Shown here piece after piece: positions 14,503 to 51,464 of a DNA stretch of 64,000 nucleotides. The position numbers and the translations under genes are program-made. The notes under the pieces were generated by a model, which saw only the letters and a list, made by a program, of their open reading frames with translations, made no database searches and had not been told where the DNA came from. Numbering within the stretch: the stretch's first letter is position 1; each line of letters opens with the position of its first letter. Source of the DNA: Ptiloglossa arizonensis (lineage: Eukaryota; Arthropoda; Insecta; Hymenoptera; Colletidae); assembly GCF_051014685.1 (NCBI RefSeq), contig NC_135055.1, positions 23,891,501-23,955,500 of the forward strand. Direction: 5' to 3'.

Positions 14503-14924
14503 CGAAAGAAATTTCGCGTCTCCCGTTCGGAAAGACGAACGATCGGTTCCTCGATCCTCGGGACGAAAACGCGGACGGTGCGCGCGTATCGTGCCTTCGA
14601 ACCGTACGCGAGGAATTTACCGAAAGATGCCTCGAGATACGCGGAACTGAGCGTCTTCGTCTATCGTGAAATCTTTGCCCGCGTCCCGTCGAGTCTCGAG
14701 ATCGGTGATCGAGGATAATCGGCGTTCGACGTTTGGCTTTTCGCGTTCGAGGAACGAGCGTAAAAAAGGCTCTCGCGAACGACGCCGGTGGAAGAAGAGG
14801 AGGAGGAAGGAGGAAGAAGAAGGAGAAGAAGAAGAAGAAGAAGAAGAAGCAGCGCGGAAGAAACGGAGCGACAAAGGGAAACTCTTAAATAAATAAAATC
14901 GATAAGGCGAGACATCGTATCCAA

Positions 14925-16329
14925 GGAGCAAGGTAGAACCTCCCGGAGAGGGACAGGCTCATGAATAAGCAGTGCTCACGGGGGTGTGCGCCGCGTGATT
15001 TCGCGTGGGACTGTTGGCGGTAGACCAGCCGGCGAACGTTTATTTCGCAACCTTTGCCTCTTCCATCCCGATTCCGGCTCTTTCTCTCCCTGGGCCGGTC
15101 TCGGTCCCACCAAAGCCGATGCCAATAACGACGTTATCCCGCGCGACGCTGCCGCCGTTTCCGTAGAAACCCCGCGTCGCAGAGCGCCCCACCTCGGTCA
15201 CACGTGATCACCGGACGGCCAATGGGGCCGCGGATCCTCCTCGCTGGATGCTGATCGAGGGATGCGAAAGGCGGGGTTGCGCGCCGCGTGGGGATGAAAG
15301 CTCGGCGAACGAGGCGGGGGTCGAAAAGCTTGGCAAAGTCACGTGTGCTCAGCGCCAGAAGCCTCGTTCGTGCTTTCGCGTCGTCGTTACCAGCACGGCT
15401 GTGCCGCTTTTTTGGGCTCCAGCCACCGTGTCACCGCGACCGATAACGATAACGAGAGTCGGACGTGACCGAGAACCTTTTTCCCTCCTTCGAAACGGTC
15501 CCGTAGACGAAACGAAAGGACCACCGCTCTCGACGACACCTTCTTTCCGTTCCCGCGGACCATTTTCGCGCCCGCGCGACCGCGCGCGGCCACCGCGGCC
15601 ACCGCGACCACCGCGACCACCGCGCATCACCGCCAACAAGACAGAACCGTGACCAACCACCGAACCATTTTACGCGCACGCCGCGCGATCACCGAACACC
15701 GAACACCGAACGCTCGACCGAGCGAACCGTTCAGCTTCTTGGATACGGTGAAGTGCAAACTGTGCTCCCTGCCGGAGGGAATTGTGTGCAGTGGCTGTCG
15801 CACCGCGAGAAACGTTCTTACCCCGAAATCGAAACTCGCCGCCCGGATCGAGGCGACCGAGATGAACAACTCCGGAGGCCCGTCGGACGGCTCCAACTCG
15901 CTTCGGTCCTCCTGGACAGCGTGCGAAAGTGCGGTGCAGTGATGCCGCGCGTGCTGTGAAACGAACCAACGATCGACGATACGAGTCTCCTCGCCTGGAC
16001 AGAGTTCTCCGGTCGACCACGAGGATTCACGCTCTCGATTCGCCGAGATGAAGCGACGGCCGACCGGGTGCTCGCCGAAGCCACCCGTCGTCCGGCACAA
16101 AGACGCTCCCGATGACAGTCATTGTACCCCGTCGTCGTAGACCGGCCCTTCGCGCTCCCGTAAAAAAGAAACGAAAACCACTTCTGGAAGCGTGCAAGAG
16201 GTCTTTATCGGCGGTCAATAGGACCGACCGTCCTTCGGACGCGTTTCTCGTATTATATATAAATCTACGCGGCGAGAGGAACCACCTGGATTCCCACAGC
16301 CGACGGCCGTCGGCTCCCGAGGTGCCGCG
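14925..16329 (+). promoter_or_regulatory. sv: Probable shaven promoter and 5' leader region
   Basis: Composition becomes more balanced than the flanking CGA-rich DNA. A CCAAT motif lies in gccaatggg near 15220. From 15650 to 15960 the sequence resembles transcribed leader, with a small ATG-initiated open frame of 26 codons at 15862-15942. A candidate 3' splice site ends at 16299. No TATA box stands out. This is inferred from composition and position, and the transcription start is not determined. Confidence 0.35.
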
Positions 16330-40819
<24,490 letters not shown>

Positions 40820-41722
40820 TCGATCGATGGTACGGGAAACCGACTCCGGGCAGAGGGTTTTCACGGAGCGGCAACACCGACCAACGACCACGATGGACGA
40901 CGCCATATCACGAAAAATCACGCTAAAATTAAGCAATGATCTCTTTAGCGGGTCGAGAACGAACAGCCACCGGTCGTCGTCGCGGAACGCGATCGGGATA
41001 CGGCGAGAAGCATGGCTAATTTCCGTCGAAAGCGCGAGGAACGAAAAATACTGTCCGCGTCGAGTCACGGCACACTGGCCAGACACCGTTCGCGCGTCGA
41101 TACCCCGTAACGCGTCGAGCGTAACGATTCGCACCGATCGATGCGACAATCCCGAGAGAGATATAGACTTCGACGTTTCGTTCGACGGCGAACCTCGAAC
41201 GAACCGACATCGTTGGACGCCTTCGACGGGCAACGAGCCTCGTCGAAGCCGAAACGATACGAACGTCGAGCACACCGACGCGTCGAGTTCGTCTACGTTG
41301 ACGGGAATTGTGATTAGAAATCGTCGCTAGGATCGAAGAGAGAATACCTGCATCGGAAAGGGTGGTTTGCTTCTCGTCCGAAAGGGCCGCGAACTTGGTC
41401 GACGTCGATAGTTTTATTTACAATTTTAAACGTACGGTGACGACTCGACGCGAGTGTCTGGTCCAGCAAGCTTAAGGACAACGCGGTCGAGATTGCAGAT
41501 TTCCCCGCGACCCTTACCGACAGTGTCGGTACTCCGTAGAGTACGCGTAACCGTAGGTAGTTTAATTTAACGATCCTCAGTTAGCATAATTTCTACACGA
41601 TGCCCGCGATCGGTCGTCTCGACGAACGTGCTCGCGCGTTCTCCGCGCGTTCCGCGGAGCGCGCTCGGACGCGTTTCTTACCGGCGACATTAGAACGTGC
41701 GTGTCGTGTACGACATGCAAAG

Positions 41723-41754
<32 letters not shown>

Positions 41755-41855
41755 AATGTGTGCGTATGCGTGTACGTATGTACGATATATATATATATAC
41801 ATACATGCGCACGCACACACACCACACACACGCGCGCGCGCGCGCGCGCGCGCAC
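41723..41855. repeat. Compound (TA)n-(CA)n-(CG)n alternating tract
   Basis: TA runs, then CA, then about a dozen CG dinucleotides. Alternating purine/pyrimidine over most of the length. Confidence 0.9.
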
Positions 41856-43950
41856 GCGTCAACTGCCCAGAAACGGCACGTTCTTTCTCCTAATAAGCAC
41901 GACGACCCTCCCCATCCTCCCACACCACCCTTTCCCCACCAAGTGACGCATAGTATACATATTAGGTTTAGTCGATAAGATTATTGAGATTTTTAAATCA
42001 GGAATCGACGTAACGATCGCTACTGTTAAGGATATTATATATATTTTTTGTAGAAACCAAAGACCACAGACGGATTGCCGGATGAAAATTGCGTGCGTCG
42101 CGTAGCTACGGCAGAGACAGAGTTTTACGGCGGTTTTATGCGACGATTTAGATGTAAATGAACGCGGGTCTACGAGCGACGCGCAAAGGATCGACGCGTG
42201 CGGAGCAACGAGCCGATGCAAATTGAAAATCGGGAAAGCGTGAAAGGCGAAACAAAGTCGAGCGGTGGCACGCGAGTCGTCGGCGAATCGATTCGCCCCG
42301 AGGGTAATGGCGCGAGCACGGCGTAAAAAGAAGTTACCTCCGATCGGAACTGCGTGCGTCCGCCGATCGCAAATCGTCCGTGGACCGTTGGCGGGCGCGC
42401 AACGAACATTCTTCCTGCACGATCGATTTCGCGAACAGAAACGGACTCTTCCTCGACGGTCGGTCAACCGCGCTTGTTCCCGCGTTCCGTCCAACGCCTT
42501 CGCCTCGCTCGCGCTGCACTACGGAAGTCGAGTCGCTTCCGGCTTCGCGTCGTGCGGAACGCTCGAAAAAGGAAAAAAAATATCGCGAAACCGTAATTAA
42601 CGTCCGGCCGGGGATAACTTAATGAGAAGTTACGTGCTCGCAATCTCTCGGTGATTAACGGGCAAAAATGTTAATTCGTAACCTTAATAAGGAAATTTAC
42701 GCGCGAGCGTCCAGAGCATTCGATTTCCCGTGGACGACATACGTTGCGCGTGCGCCCCTTGCGTCCGAGCAAAGCTCTGCGCGCGCACGCGTGCACGCGC
42801 GTACGCCCGCACGCCCGCCAACCCGGCCACATTACAAATTCAAATGTTATTACGATTCTTAAACGTAGAACGTATTTATTTATCGATTCGTTTCTCTTTT
42901 TAATTTAATATTTATTCGAGCGTAAAGAAATTCTATCCCCCGTGTACGATGTACAAATGTAAGTAGTGCAACGAATACGTCGAAACACGGCTATTTTAAT
43001 TAACCATTTTCATAATCATCGCGATGAATTAGAAACACGCGTCTCGCGCGGAGAAGACTATCAACGTATCGCGTCTCGCTTGAGAAATTCACCGTGAAAT
43101 GGGTTTCCTAGCGCGATTCGCATTTCGCTCGCATCACAGTTATCTCATAATTAACGAATTATTTTCGAACGCATCTCGCGTGAACGATAACAGCCCGATA
43201 ACGCGAAACTCGTGGCTAGTTTTATTTCACCGGCATTGTTTTAGCCGCGTTTCGTTCCGATATCGTTTATTCGAACGTTTAACAAACGACTCGTAAGGTC
43301 TTTCACCTTTCCACGGTTGCGCTTTACACCTCCTTCTTCTTCTTCTTCTACTCCTTTCTTAATCGTCGAAACCGATCCGACACGGTCGATCCGAGACGTG
43401 CTCGCAACGATTCGGATCGTTCGCCGATCCGATCGGCGGACCGATCTTTCGACTTTTCGATCGATGCGGCAACCGGATATGTACTTCGATACCCCTCGTC
43501 CACCACCGTACCTATAGTTGCATTCTTTAGGTGTTCAGCCCCGCCGACGCGATTACGTTTCCGTCGCGAGGACGAAGAATCGATAGCAGCGATCTCTCAT
43601 TACCGACTAATTGCAAAACTTTTCAACTTGTCGTATCGTAACGTTGCGTGTCGTAAAACTGCGTGCAGGAAGAACGGGGGCATGGAAAGCGGCGCGAGAC
43701 GGAGAGAAGAACGGAGAGAGGCTGCGAGATTCGAGCGTTCCACGGTGTTTCGCCGAGCGGGGAAACGGTCTCTCTGGGCTTTTCTCCTTTCGCGTCGAAC
43801 CTTCAAAAATGTTTTACCGTACGGTCGACGACGGCCAACTAAATTCGATCCGACCTTCAGCACGAACATATATCCGGGATTATAATTGACTAATGCGTAC
43901 TTCACATTGTTACTCTATTACTATTATCACAACGACGATGATTATTAACG

Positions 43951-43975
43951 ATGATTATTATTATTATTATTATTA

Positions 43976-44014
<39 letters not shown>

Positions 44015-44069
44015 TATTTGCTATTATCGCTATTTTTCATTATTGTCACGATTATTATTATTATTATTA

Positions 44070-44121
<52 letters not shown>

Positions 44122-44137
44122 TATTATATTATTATTT
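43951..44137. repeat. (ATT)n trinucleotide array
   Basis: Two long ATT arrays separated by a mixed TATT/CATT stretch. The longest AT-type microsatellite in the window. Confidence 0.92.
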
Positions 44138-44587
44138 AATGCCTTTATTATTTATTAATTGTAACGACGACCTATGTGTAATAAGTTTTGCCAAAGAAAC
44201 CCATTGAAAGAGCAATATCGCGTTAATGTTTTTTTCGAGCTTCCATAGGATGGAGGCAGATTTTAAACGAAGCGAGAAAAAAGAGAAAGCGCGACGGTAA
44301 CGTCGAGTCGTAAACGAAAACTAGCGCAACGCGAGAGGCAGCGCTTTTCGCGCAGCATTCGAACGAAGAGGATCTCCCCGCGACAGTTGCGAGATACCTG
44401 CGAAAACCAGAGACTTCGGCTCGAATACTGCGCCCCGCGAACTTTTTAATCGAAACGTAACCAATAGCTCCGTCTTTTTATTTTTCTTTCGTGTTCCGTA
44501 CCCCCGTGTGATATTCTTGTTCCGTGCGCCGCTCTTGCCGAGTCTCGCTGTTGATACTTGCAAACAAAACTCTGTACATCCTTTTTA

Positions 44588-44593
44588 AATAAA
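44588..44593 (+). terminator. sv: Candidate poly(A) signal for sv
   Basis: AATAAA hexamer in AT-rich DNA 3.8 kb past the shaven stop. A 3' UTR this long is common for developmental genes, but no transcript evidence is available, so an earlier non-canonical signal may be used instead. Confidence 0.25.
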
Positions 44594-45332
44594 TATGAGG
44601 TTTATACGAAACTCGTTCCGTAGTTTACTTACTCACTTTTCACCTAGAAAGAAGGGACACCCCCGTTTCGGTTCACCGTGTGGATTATAATCAAAATAGA
44701 ATAATATCGTTAATAAAAGACATCGTGTACGATTAAGATGGATTGTCGTCGAAATCTTGATTAAAAACCTGTTATTGTCAAAGTAATCGAAAACCGAAAT
44801 ATTGTTCAACAATTCTATAGGTTGAAAATAAAATATCACGAAATACCATAATCGACGCGTTAAAATTGTACTCCCCGTCCTACTTGTACGAAAGGAATGC
44901 TTCGAAAATACGAGGAGGGAGCAATCGAACATCGAACGCGGCGTCTGAAAGCAAAAGCGTAGAAAATTAAAAATCCCGCTCGGAACCGGTCGGAAATTAG
45001 AAGAAACCGCTCACTCGTCGACTACAGACGTTTCCTATCGTACCTTCGGCAGAGACTCGAGCTTGCCGCGGACGATATCGTATCTCGTGCGCAAACACGA
45101 GACGTCCGATAAGTCTGTTTCGTCCGTAGTCGGTAGTCGCACTATCGAACGTACCGACCGAATCTAACGAAACGGTGTCGTCGCCCGAGAACGTTAAGCT
45201 GGTAAGCGTAGGGTGCGCGTTACCCGCGGCGAACGAACACGATCGTTCGTAGATAATACAGGTTTTTACTTTACGCGTTGTTCGTACACATCGCGCGGAC
45301 GAAAAAACTAAACTTTATCCTCGAATCAACTT

Positions 45333-45338
45333 TTTATT
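45333..45338 (-). terminator. CRIP1: Candidate poly(A) signal for CRIP gene
   Basis: AATAAA read on the minus strand about 270 nt downstream of the TAA stop of the LIM protein gene. The implied 3' UTR contains the TA microsatellite at 45532-45586. Confidence 0.4.
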
Positions 45339-45531
45339 TCGCTCTGGTGAACAATTGCGCCGCGCGGTATACGATCTTGTAAAAAATTATAAAACGCAAG
45401 TATTGCGTCGAACGCGCGTATATTTCGCATTGCTCGCGAGATAAAAATTGTACTTGGTACATTTATGCGTAGGTGATCTGTCTATCGTTATATTAAATAT
45501 AATTTCTACGGTACAGGTAACGCGGTAAAAG

Positions 45532-45539
45532 GATATATA

Positions 45540-45586
<47 letters not shown>
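45532..45586. repeat. CRIP1: (TA)n microsatellite in CRIP 3' UTR
   Basis: About 25 TA units immediately past the CRIP stop codon. Confidence 0.92.
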
Positions 45587-45604
45587 CGCAGAATCCTTGG
45601 ATCT

Positions 45605-45648
45605 TTACTTCTTGTAAACGTAGCTCTCGGCACCACCTCGTCCAAAAC
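45605..45648 (-). CDS. CRIP1: CRIP exon 3 with stop codon
   Basis: Encodes [13 protein letters not shown] and TAA (45607-45605), the Gly/Arg tail of CRIP1 proteins. Acceptor gcattgcag. Confidence 0.95.
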
Positions 45649-47849
45649 CTGCAATGCGGACAAATGAATCTTTCAACAACGGAGTGCATCGAGAGCGTGC
45701 ACGATCTTTCGCTCTTCGGGGATGAAATTTCGGGAGAGCGCAGAGGATAGAAATTTCCACCGAAAATCCGTACGATCGTTCGATTCCGGCAATCGTTTCT
45801 TACCTCCAGGACCAAAGAGAGTCGAGTAGCACGGATTATTGCAGTACGGTTTGCCCTCGTGCTCCGCGTGGTTGCCCGGTGTCAACGTTTTGTTACATTT
45901 TTCGCAGCGCAAACAGGCGCCGTGCCAGTCCTTCCCCAAAGAGGTCTTCCTCTCGGCTGCAATAAACAAAGAGATCGGCGCTTGAATCGTCCGTGCGCTT
46001 TCGACTGGTTTCGTTCTCCCGTACCGTGAGAAATCGATTCTTCGAGGGTTCTCGGTAGCTCCGATCGAGTCGAGCTCGTCGGGTGGAACGGAAACGAGAA
46101 AATGGTTGCGTTCGATCGGACGCGTTCGCCCGGCCTCGATCCGTTCCGGTAAAGCCGTACGAGGCTGCGTTTCGGACAAAGAACATCGAAAGAAATCGTA
46201 TCGAGTCCCGATCGAGTGAGCCGCGTAAACGCTCGACTCCTCGCCGCTCGCTCGATAACGTCGAACACCGGTGAACCCAATTATCTGAAAAGGTGTCGCG
46301 CGTTATCGCAATTTCATTCTCGTAATTGCGGAGAATCGTCCACCGGGCTCTTTGCGTTTCTTGAACGCTGAACGTCGATCGTCGCGAGTAATCCGGTTTC
46401 GAGAGTAACATTTATCGGGAGATTACGGATCTTATCTCTCGGATCGATTCGCGGGCCGAGCTCGGGGATCGAGGGATTTTCGCGACAACATCTAATCGCG
46501 GTTTCCGAGGAAAAATTTCTGCGCGTTGAAAAATCCCGATCGATCGAGTACACGGAGTGGAGTTTCGACGCGGTAATTGGTCGCTCGCGAACACGAAGGT
46601 TGAGATCCGTCGTCGTCGTGGTCGTCGTCGTGGTCGTCGTCGTCGACGTCGTCTCGTTCGCCAACGGGAGGAAACCCGTTACGAGGGAGCGCGCTTAACG
46701 CGGTAAAAGGGCTGAAAACGGGCTGAAAACGGGCTGAAAACGGGCTGAAAACGGGCTGAAAACGGGCGGACGTCATCGACGAGACCGAATCGATCGCGAG
46801 AGACAATCGGAACGCGTTCGGCGGCTTTGTTCGAAAATCTTCTCCACTCGTTTCCGTCACCGAGTCGAGGAAAATGCTGAAACATCATCCTTCCGGGACT
46901 CGTCGTCGCGCGATCACCGCCGCGTCGCAGACGGCGACGACAACGACTCCTCCATTAGCAATTCCGTAATTATAAAATTGAATGGTCGATTCCCGAGGGA
47001 CGCGATCGGCGGTTCTTATTCAGCGGAGGCGCGAACGCGAAACACCCCGCGGACCGTTCGCGAGACCGCCTCGACACAAAGCGGGACCGACGCTGCTTTA
47101 GAAAACGCGTCGACGCAGACATCGCGCCGCGCCGCGCCGCGCCGCGTCGCACCGAATTCCCACGCGTGGTCGTTGCGCGATGGAATTTCACGGCGAACGA
47201 TGCCGAAGAAAAGGGAAAAGGTGACGCCGCGACACGGACAAGAGGCTCGTTCGCCGATACCTTTTGTTCGCGCGGGAGACGAACCAACCGGTCGCTCGAT
47301 CGACCGAAAACCCTCGCGAGCTCGACGCCAAGAAGAAACGTTCCGTCGCGAGACGAATCCTCGTCGGAGGGTCGAAGCTACAGCGAACCGCGTCGCGAAT
47401 TCGGTGGCTCGCGATCGATCGTTACGCGGGACTCGTTCGAGGAGATCTCGAGATCGGAAGGATCTCGGTTCTCGTATCGGAGCTCGCGACTACGCGCGGC
47501 GCTCGACGCTCGACGCTCGACGCACGCCTGGCCGGAAAGTCGACAAAAGCCCGCGACGAAATCAGAGGAGCGCGAGCGTACCTTTTTTCCTTCGGTGCGT
47601 CGCGGTGCGTCATGCCATTACGGCATATCAAACCTCGCGGGGAAGACAAAAAGAGCACGGTCGACCGCTGGCGGGCCGGTGGTTGGCATTCAAACGTTCC
47701 TCCGCGTCTAAGAAGGAGCACAAAGGACGCTGGTGCCAGCGAGGGGAATTGGAAAATGACGAGGAGCGCAGAGACACAAGGGGTCTAAAGGGGTCGACAG
47801 CGGGCGGGCGAAGGGGTGGTGCGCGCGCGAATACTGGAGGAACGGAGAG

Positions 47850-47895
<46 letters not shown>

Positions 47896-50663
47896 AATAG
47901 CCGCGAAATAAGCAAGAAGCGAGGGAAAAGTAAGAGAGGCGAAAGAGGGAACGGGAACGGGAACGGGAACGGGAACGAGAACGAGAACGAGAACGAGAAC
48001 GGGAACGGGAACGGGAACGGGAACGTGAACGGGAACGGGAGCCGAGAATGGAGCCGGGAAGGAAAGAGAGGGTGGAGGCAGGAAGGGTACGCATAAAGGG
48101 CCATTAGTTAATTAACTCCTAATTATCTGGCGGCGGAGAAGCGAGTGCATAATCGTCGAGCATCGGTGCTGTGCAGTGGTAGCGCGAAAAGGCAGACAGC
48201 GGTGTGCACGGATCGTTGCGCTCGGGCGCCAAACAATCGGCGGCTGCTGATTGCATAGGCTTGGAACACCATCCCCTGGTCTTTCCTTGCTTCTCTTTTC
48301 CGCGTTTTTTTTCCCCCCTTTATTTCATCGGTAGACCGTTTTCCACCCCCGCCGCTCGCTCTTCTTCTCCTCTTTCCAACCACCGCGCCGCACCGCACCG
48401 ACCCGCCGCGGAAACCCCCTGAAAAACTTTGCGTCGTAGGCAAACTCCCATCGGCGTCGTGAACGAGAGGGTTCGGGGTACCGAGAGCCGGCAGTCGGTT
48501 CTCTCCTCGAAACCTCCTCGTTCTTCTCCCGTGGCTTCGAGCCGGCTATTCTTCCGCAAACCTGTTTCCTCCCTGTTCTTCTTATTATTAGCCCCGTACT
48601 CCCCGTCTCGTTGGCGCTGGACACTTTATCGTCGTTGGTTTCGAGGCGACGCGACTCGGTACGGTATCCACGGCTTCTCTCTCGGTCCTCGTCCTCCCTC
48701 TTTATTTTTTGCGCGTCCACCGGCTCCGATTCGCGGGCGGGTTTCAAGGAACGGGCGTTCGGCGAAACGAGGGAATCGAGGCTCGTCCCTTTTACCGGAA
48801 CGAGGGAGATCGAGGAGCTATCGACGCGACGAAAGGTCCCGCGATAGAATTCGAGGGTAGAATCGCGTTGCGCGTTGCGCGTTACGCGGTACGCTCTTTC
48901 TCGTTTGCAGGGAATCGTCGGCCCGTGAGATCGTAAAGGAATTCGAGACGCGTCTCTCGTTTCGCGGGAAAAACGCAGACTCGTTCGAGATCCAGGGTGG
49001 GTCGCGCGGAAAGGGCGGGTAGAGTTCCTTTTGGCCGAGTCGCGTCGAGCGTTGGCAAAAATTTACGCGGATAATACCGGACGAAGTACGCGCGCTGCTT
49101 CCTCGAATGCTAAGAAATCATTTAAGCGTGGCTCGTTTCAAAGCTTTCGGGTCTTCGTTTCTCAAAGCGGCGCGGATCTCTCGCGGCCGGCTCGAAAAGC
49201 CTTCACCTTTGCGGCGCACGTTACCGCGGAATACTCGCTCGGAAACAAAAGAAAACGCGAGGGAAAAGCCGCGAGTGCCTTATTCGAAAAGGCGGTTTCC
49301 GCGCGCGCTTCGTCTTCGCCGGAGAAGCTCGAAAAGTTGCTTCGCGCCCGCGACGAACGTAACTCGCCGAAGCTCCCCGAAGCTCGTCGTTGCTCGCGGA
49401 ACGATCGCGGCGACGTTTAATTACATTTACCGCTAGGCCGGTACCCGGATAAAAAGGTAGATACGATTTCGGTAGCGAGCTCGGTTCGACCGATCGTTTT
49501 TCGAGGTCCGGCGCGCGGCCGGGGTCTCGCCGGCCGGTTACCGGGGCTAATTAGAGAGGAGGGCCCGCTGCCGGATTAAAACGCGAACCGCGGCTCGCGG
49601 AGCGGAGTTTAGAGGCCGATGACCTTCCTCTTTCCAACTTTTTTCCGCGATACGAGGAAAAGAGTGTCGTCCCTCCGTTTCTCGCGCGCCTACTTGCGCC
49701 GATCTGAAAGCCCATATACGTAGTCGGCAGCGGCAGGAGGAGCGAGCAGTCCATTCAGAAAAATCCGCTTTCAGCGCTAATAGTGCTTTAACGGCCGTCT
49801 AAAAGGCCGCTCGAAAGAGGAAGCGCGCAATTAAAAGCGAACCTCTCTGAATACGAAGCTTCCGCGGCCCCGCTGAACGCGCTATCGTTCCAGCTTCTCC
49901 GCTTCCGTTTATCCGCGAGTCGAAGGGAAAGCGCGGCGCGCGGCTCGCGACGCGCGATTCCCAGCGGATGAGGTTATCGCGACGACGCGCCGAACGTTCG
50001 AACCGTGACATCGACCAGCGAGGCAAAAATCGTAAACCGATCGCGTCTATTCTTAGAAATTGCTCGACCGACAATTTCGACGATACGGGCGTTGCCGATT
50101 ACCACCGTCGCAAACAACGACCGAAACCGCGCACCGCGTCGCCTCGCGTCGCCTCGCCTCGCCTCGCGTCGCCTCGCGTCGTCTCGACTCTTTCGACGAT
50201 CGTCGAAGCGAGCGGTAGACCGATAGGTGGAACCGCGTCGTATAAAATTTCCTTCGTAGGCCGGCGATACGGTGTTGGTACACACTGGAACGAGGCTGAC
50301 GCGATGTTCGTCAAGGTGGACCGCGAGGTCGCGCGATGACATCATCGCCGGTTTTGCGACGGTAGGCGCTTTTATCGCGACACGAATACGCGCGACGATC
50401 GGTTACGGAGGATCGTCGCGGGTACGTAAAGGAGCGAACGAGGCTCGCTTGGTCGCGCCGGCGCGGCGCGGCGCGCGATAACGAGATCGCGCAAACGTAG
50501 AAAACGCGTTCATCGAAGAAATTTCACCGCGACGCTCGCGCGATCGCACCCTTCCGCCTTCCGATCCCCGCTAAACCCTCGCGAATTCTGTCGGTCGGAG
50601 GAAAAGCAATTTCGTTGGCTCACCGAAATACACCGGCTTGTCGCACTTCGGGCAGTTGGGCAT
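45605..50663 (-). CDS. CRIP1: CRIP1-type cysteine-rich single-LIM protein (3 exons)
   Basis: Small zinc-binding LIM-domain protein; CRIP family members are cytoplasmic/nuclear adaptors, and no enzymatic role is known. Exons on the minus strand: 50663-50624, 45956-45804, 45648-45605. Total 237 nt, 78 aa, the usual CRIP1 length. LIM ligands visible: C4, C7, H25, C28 for the first finger; C31, C34, C52, C56 for the second. The signature [17 protein letters not shown] is followed by EHEGKPYC and the Gly-rich tail GFGRGGAES typical of CRIP1. Splice sites are GTGAGC/ttgcag and GTAAGA/ttgcag. The first intron is 4667 nt, the second 155 nt. The start ATG is the only one that supplies the first Cys pair. 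It converges with shaven and diverges from the TRPA gene. Confidence 0.95.
45804..45956 (-). CDS. CRIP1: CRIP exon 2, main LIM domain
   Basis: Encodes [17 protein letters not shown] through [11 protein letters not shown], with six of the eight zinc ligands. Acceptor tattgcag, donor G|GTAAGA. Confidence 0.97.
46709..46767. repeat. GGGCTGAAAAC 11-mer minisatellite
   Basis: Five perfect tandem copies in CRIP intron 1. Confidence 0.93.
47948..48041. repeat. GGGAAC/GAGAAC hexamer array
   Basis: About sixteen hexamers, with a GA microsatellite just upstream (about 47848-47892). Reverse complement of the hexamer at 35272-35382. Confidence 0.92.
50624..50663 (-). CDS. CRIP1: CRIP exon 1
   Basis: Thirteen codons, [13 protein letters not shown], plus one base before donor G|GTGAGC. 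Supplies the first two zinc ligands of the LIM domain. Confidence 0.93.
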
Positions 50664-51464
50664 GTTCGAGCCTCGCGGACAACGGGCACTTTCTTGCAAC
50701 AGGGAGGGTCCTCTCGGCAGCGTGGTCAAGCGCGTACTGGGCCCCGAGTTCCGTTCCGCGAGGTAACACGATACTCTCCGGTCGATCGGTCGTGTGCGTA
50801 CGTGTACGCGAGTGTGCGCAAAGTCGGTGTTAAGGTCGCGTTTGACCGTCGCGCTCGGAACCAGCTATCTCTCGAGTGTGTGCGCGCTTCGAGCGCGTGC
50901 ACCTCGACTCGCGACCAGACCGAACCGTCTCTCCGAGCTGTCGTGCCGGTCACCGGTAACGCTCGCCGCCCGACCAGCGCAAACTTTTTCCCTCGACGAA
51001 TCGCTCGACCGATCGCTCTCCTACGAACCGATTCCGTTATCCATTGTCGACCGAATCGTTGTCGAACGCGCGTACCCGAGTGCTCGCGAGTACTCGCTTC
51101 GACCGGATATCGGTCTACGGGCAAATAACGGAGCGGTTCTGCGCGCTCGGAATGCTACCGACCGACCGTTGGATCGGATAGAGGCGCTCGGAAAATTTCG
51201 CGGGAGAAAGATTGCGCGCCTCGAGATTGCGGTCTCGCGATCGTGGCGGATATCCTTCCCAACTCGATCGAGAACGACGCACCCGCGCGCTGAACGGTCC
51301 ACTCTCGGGATTCGATGTTTAACGGTGTGGGCGGTACAACTACGTTCTTCGTTGACCACATCCTGCGATTTCTAATCAAGTACAACGACGCCGTCCCGGT
51401 CGATTGCGCGCCAGTCCGAAACGAATACCCGAAACCGTAACACGTCGATACTACGAACGTGGAA
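50664..51464. promoter_or_regulatory. Divergent promoter region between CRIP and the TRPA gene
   Basis: About 800 bp separate the two start codons, transcribed in opposite directions. It must hold both 5' UTRs and core promoters unless either gene has a distant 5' exon. CpG-rich, no TATA box recognised. Confidence 0.5.

Larger units (their letters stand above)
1..14900. other. Upstream non-coding DNA, no gene seen
   Basis: No exon with recognisable protein similarity was found. Open frames here are Arg-rich on both strands, as expected from CpG-dense, stop-poor DNA rather than selection. It contains many short tandem repeats and some lower-CpG blocks (for example 9790-9895 and 14925-15010) that read differently from the background and could be regulatory. 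Whether it belongs to shaven or to an unseen neighbour is unknown. Confidence 0.6.
40820..45604. other. Region between convergent sv and CRIP genes, including 3' UTRs
   Basis: No coding exon seen. The sv 3' UTR starts here; AATAAA hexamers on the plus strand occur at 44588-44593 and 44827-44832. For CRIP on the minus strand, an AATAAA lies at 45338-45333, about 270 nt past its stop. The base composition is clearly AT-richer than in the sv introns. Alternating TA/CA/CG tracts (41723-41855), a long ATT array and a TA array are listed separately. Confidence 0.6.
45957..50623 (-). other. CRIP1: CRIP intron 1, 4.7 kb
   Basis: Unusually large for a gene of this size. Contains an 11-mer minisatellite (46709-46767), a GA microsatellite (about 47848-47892), a GGGAAC hexamer array (47948-48041) and a TTCCCACG motif near 47158. 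Arg-rich open frames on both strands have no recognisable domain. Confidence 0.8.

Noticed and set aside
43893..44207. Tyr/Leu-rich or Ile-rich open frames
   Set aside because: Translations of the (ATT)n microsatellite.
46978..48096. 372-codon plus-strand open frame in CRIP intron 1
   Set aside because: Arg-rich then dissolves into GA and GGGAAC repeats (Gly-Asn/Glu-Asn repeats). A repeat artefact.
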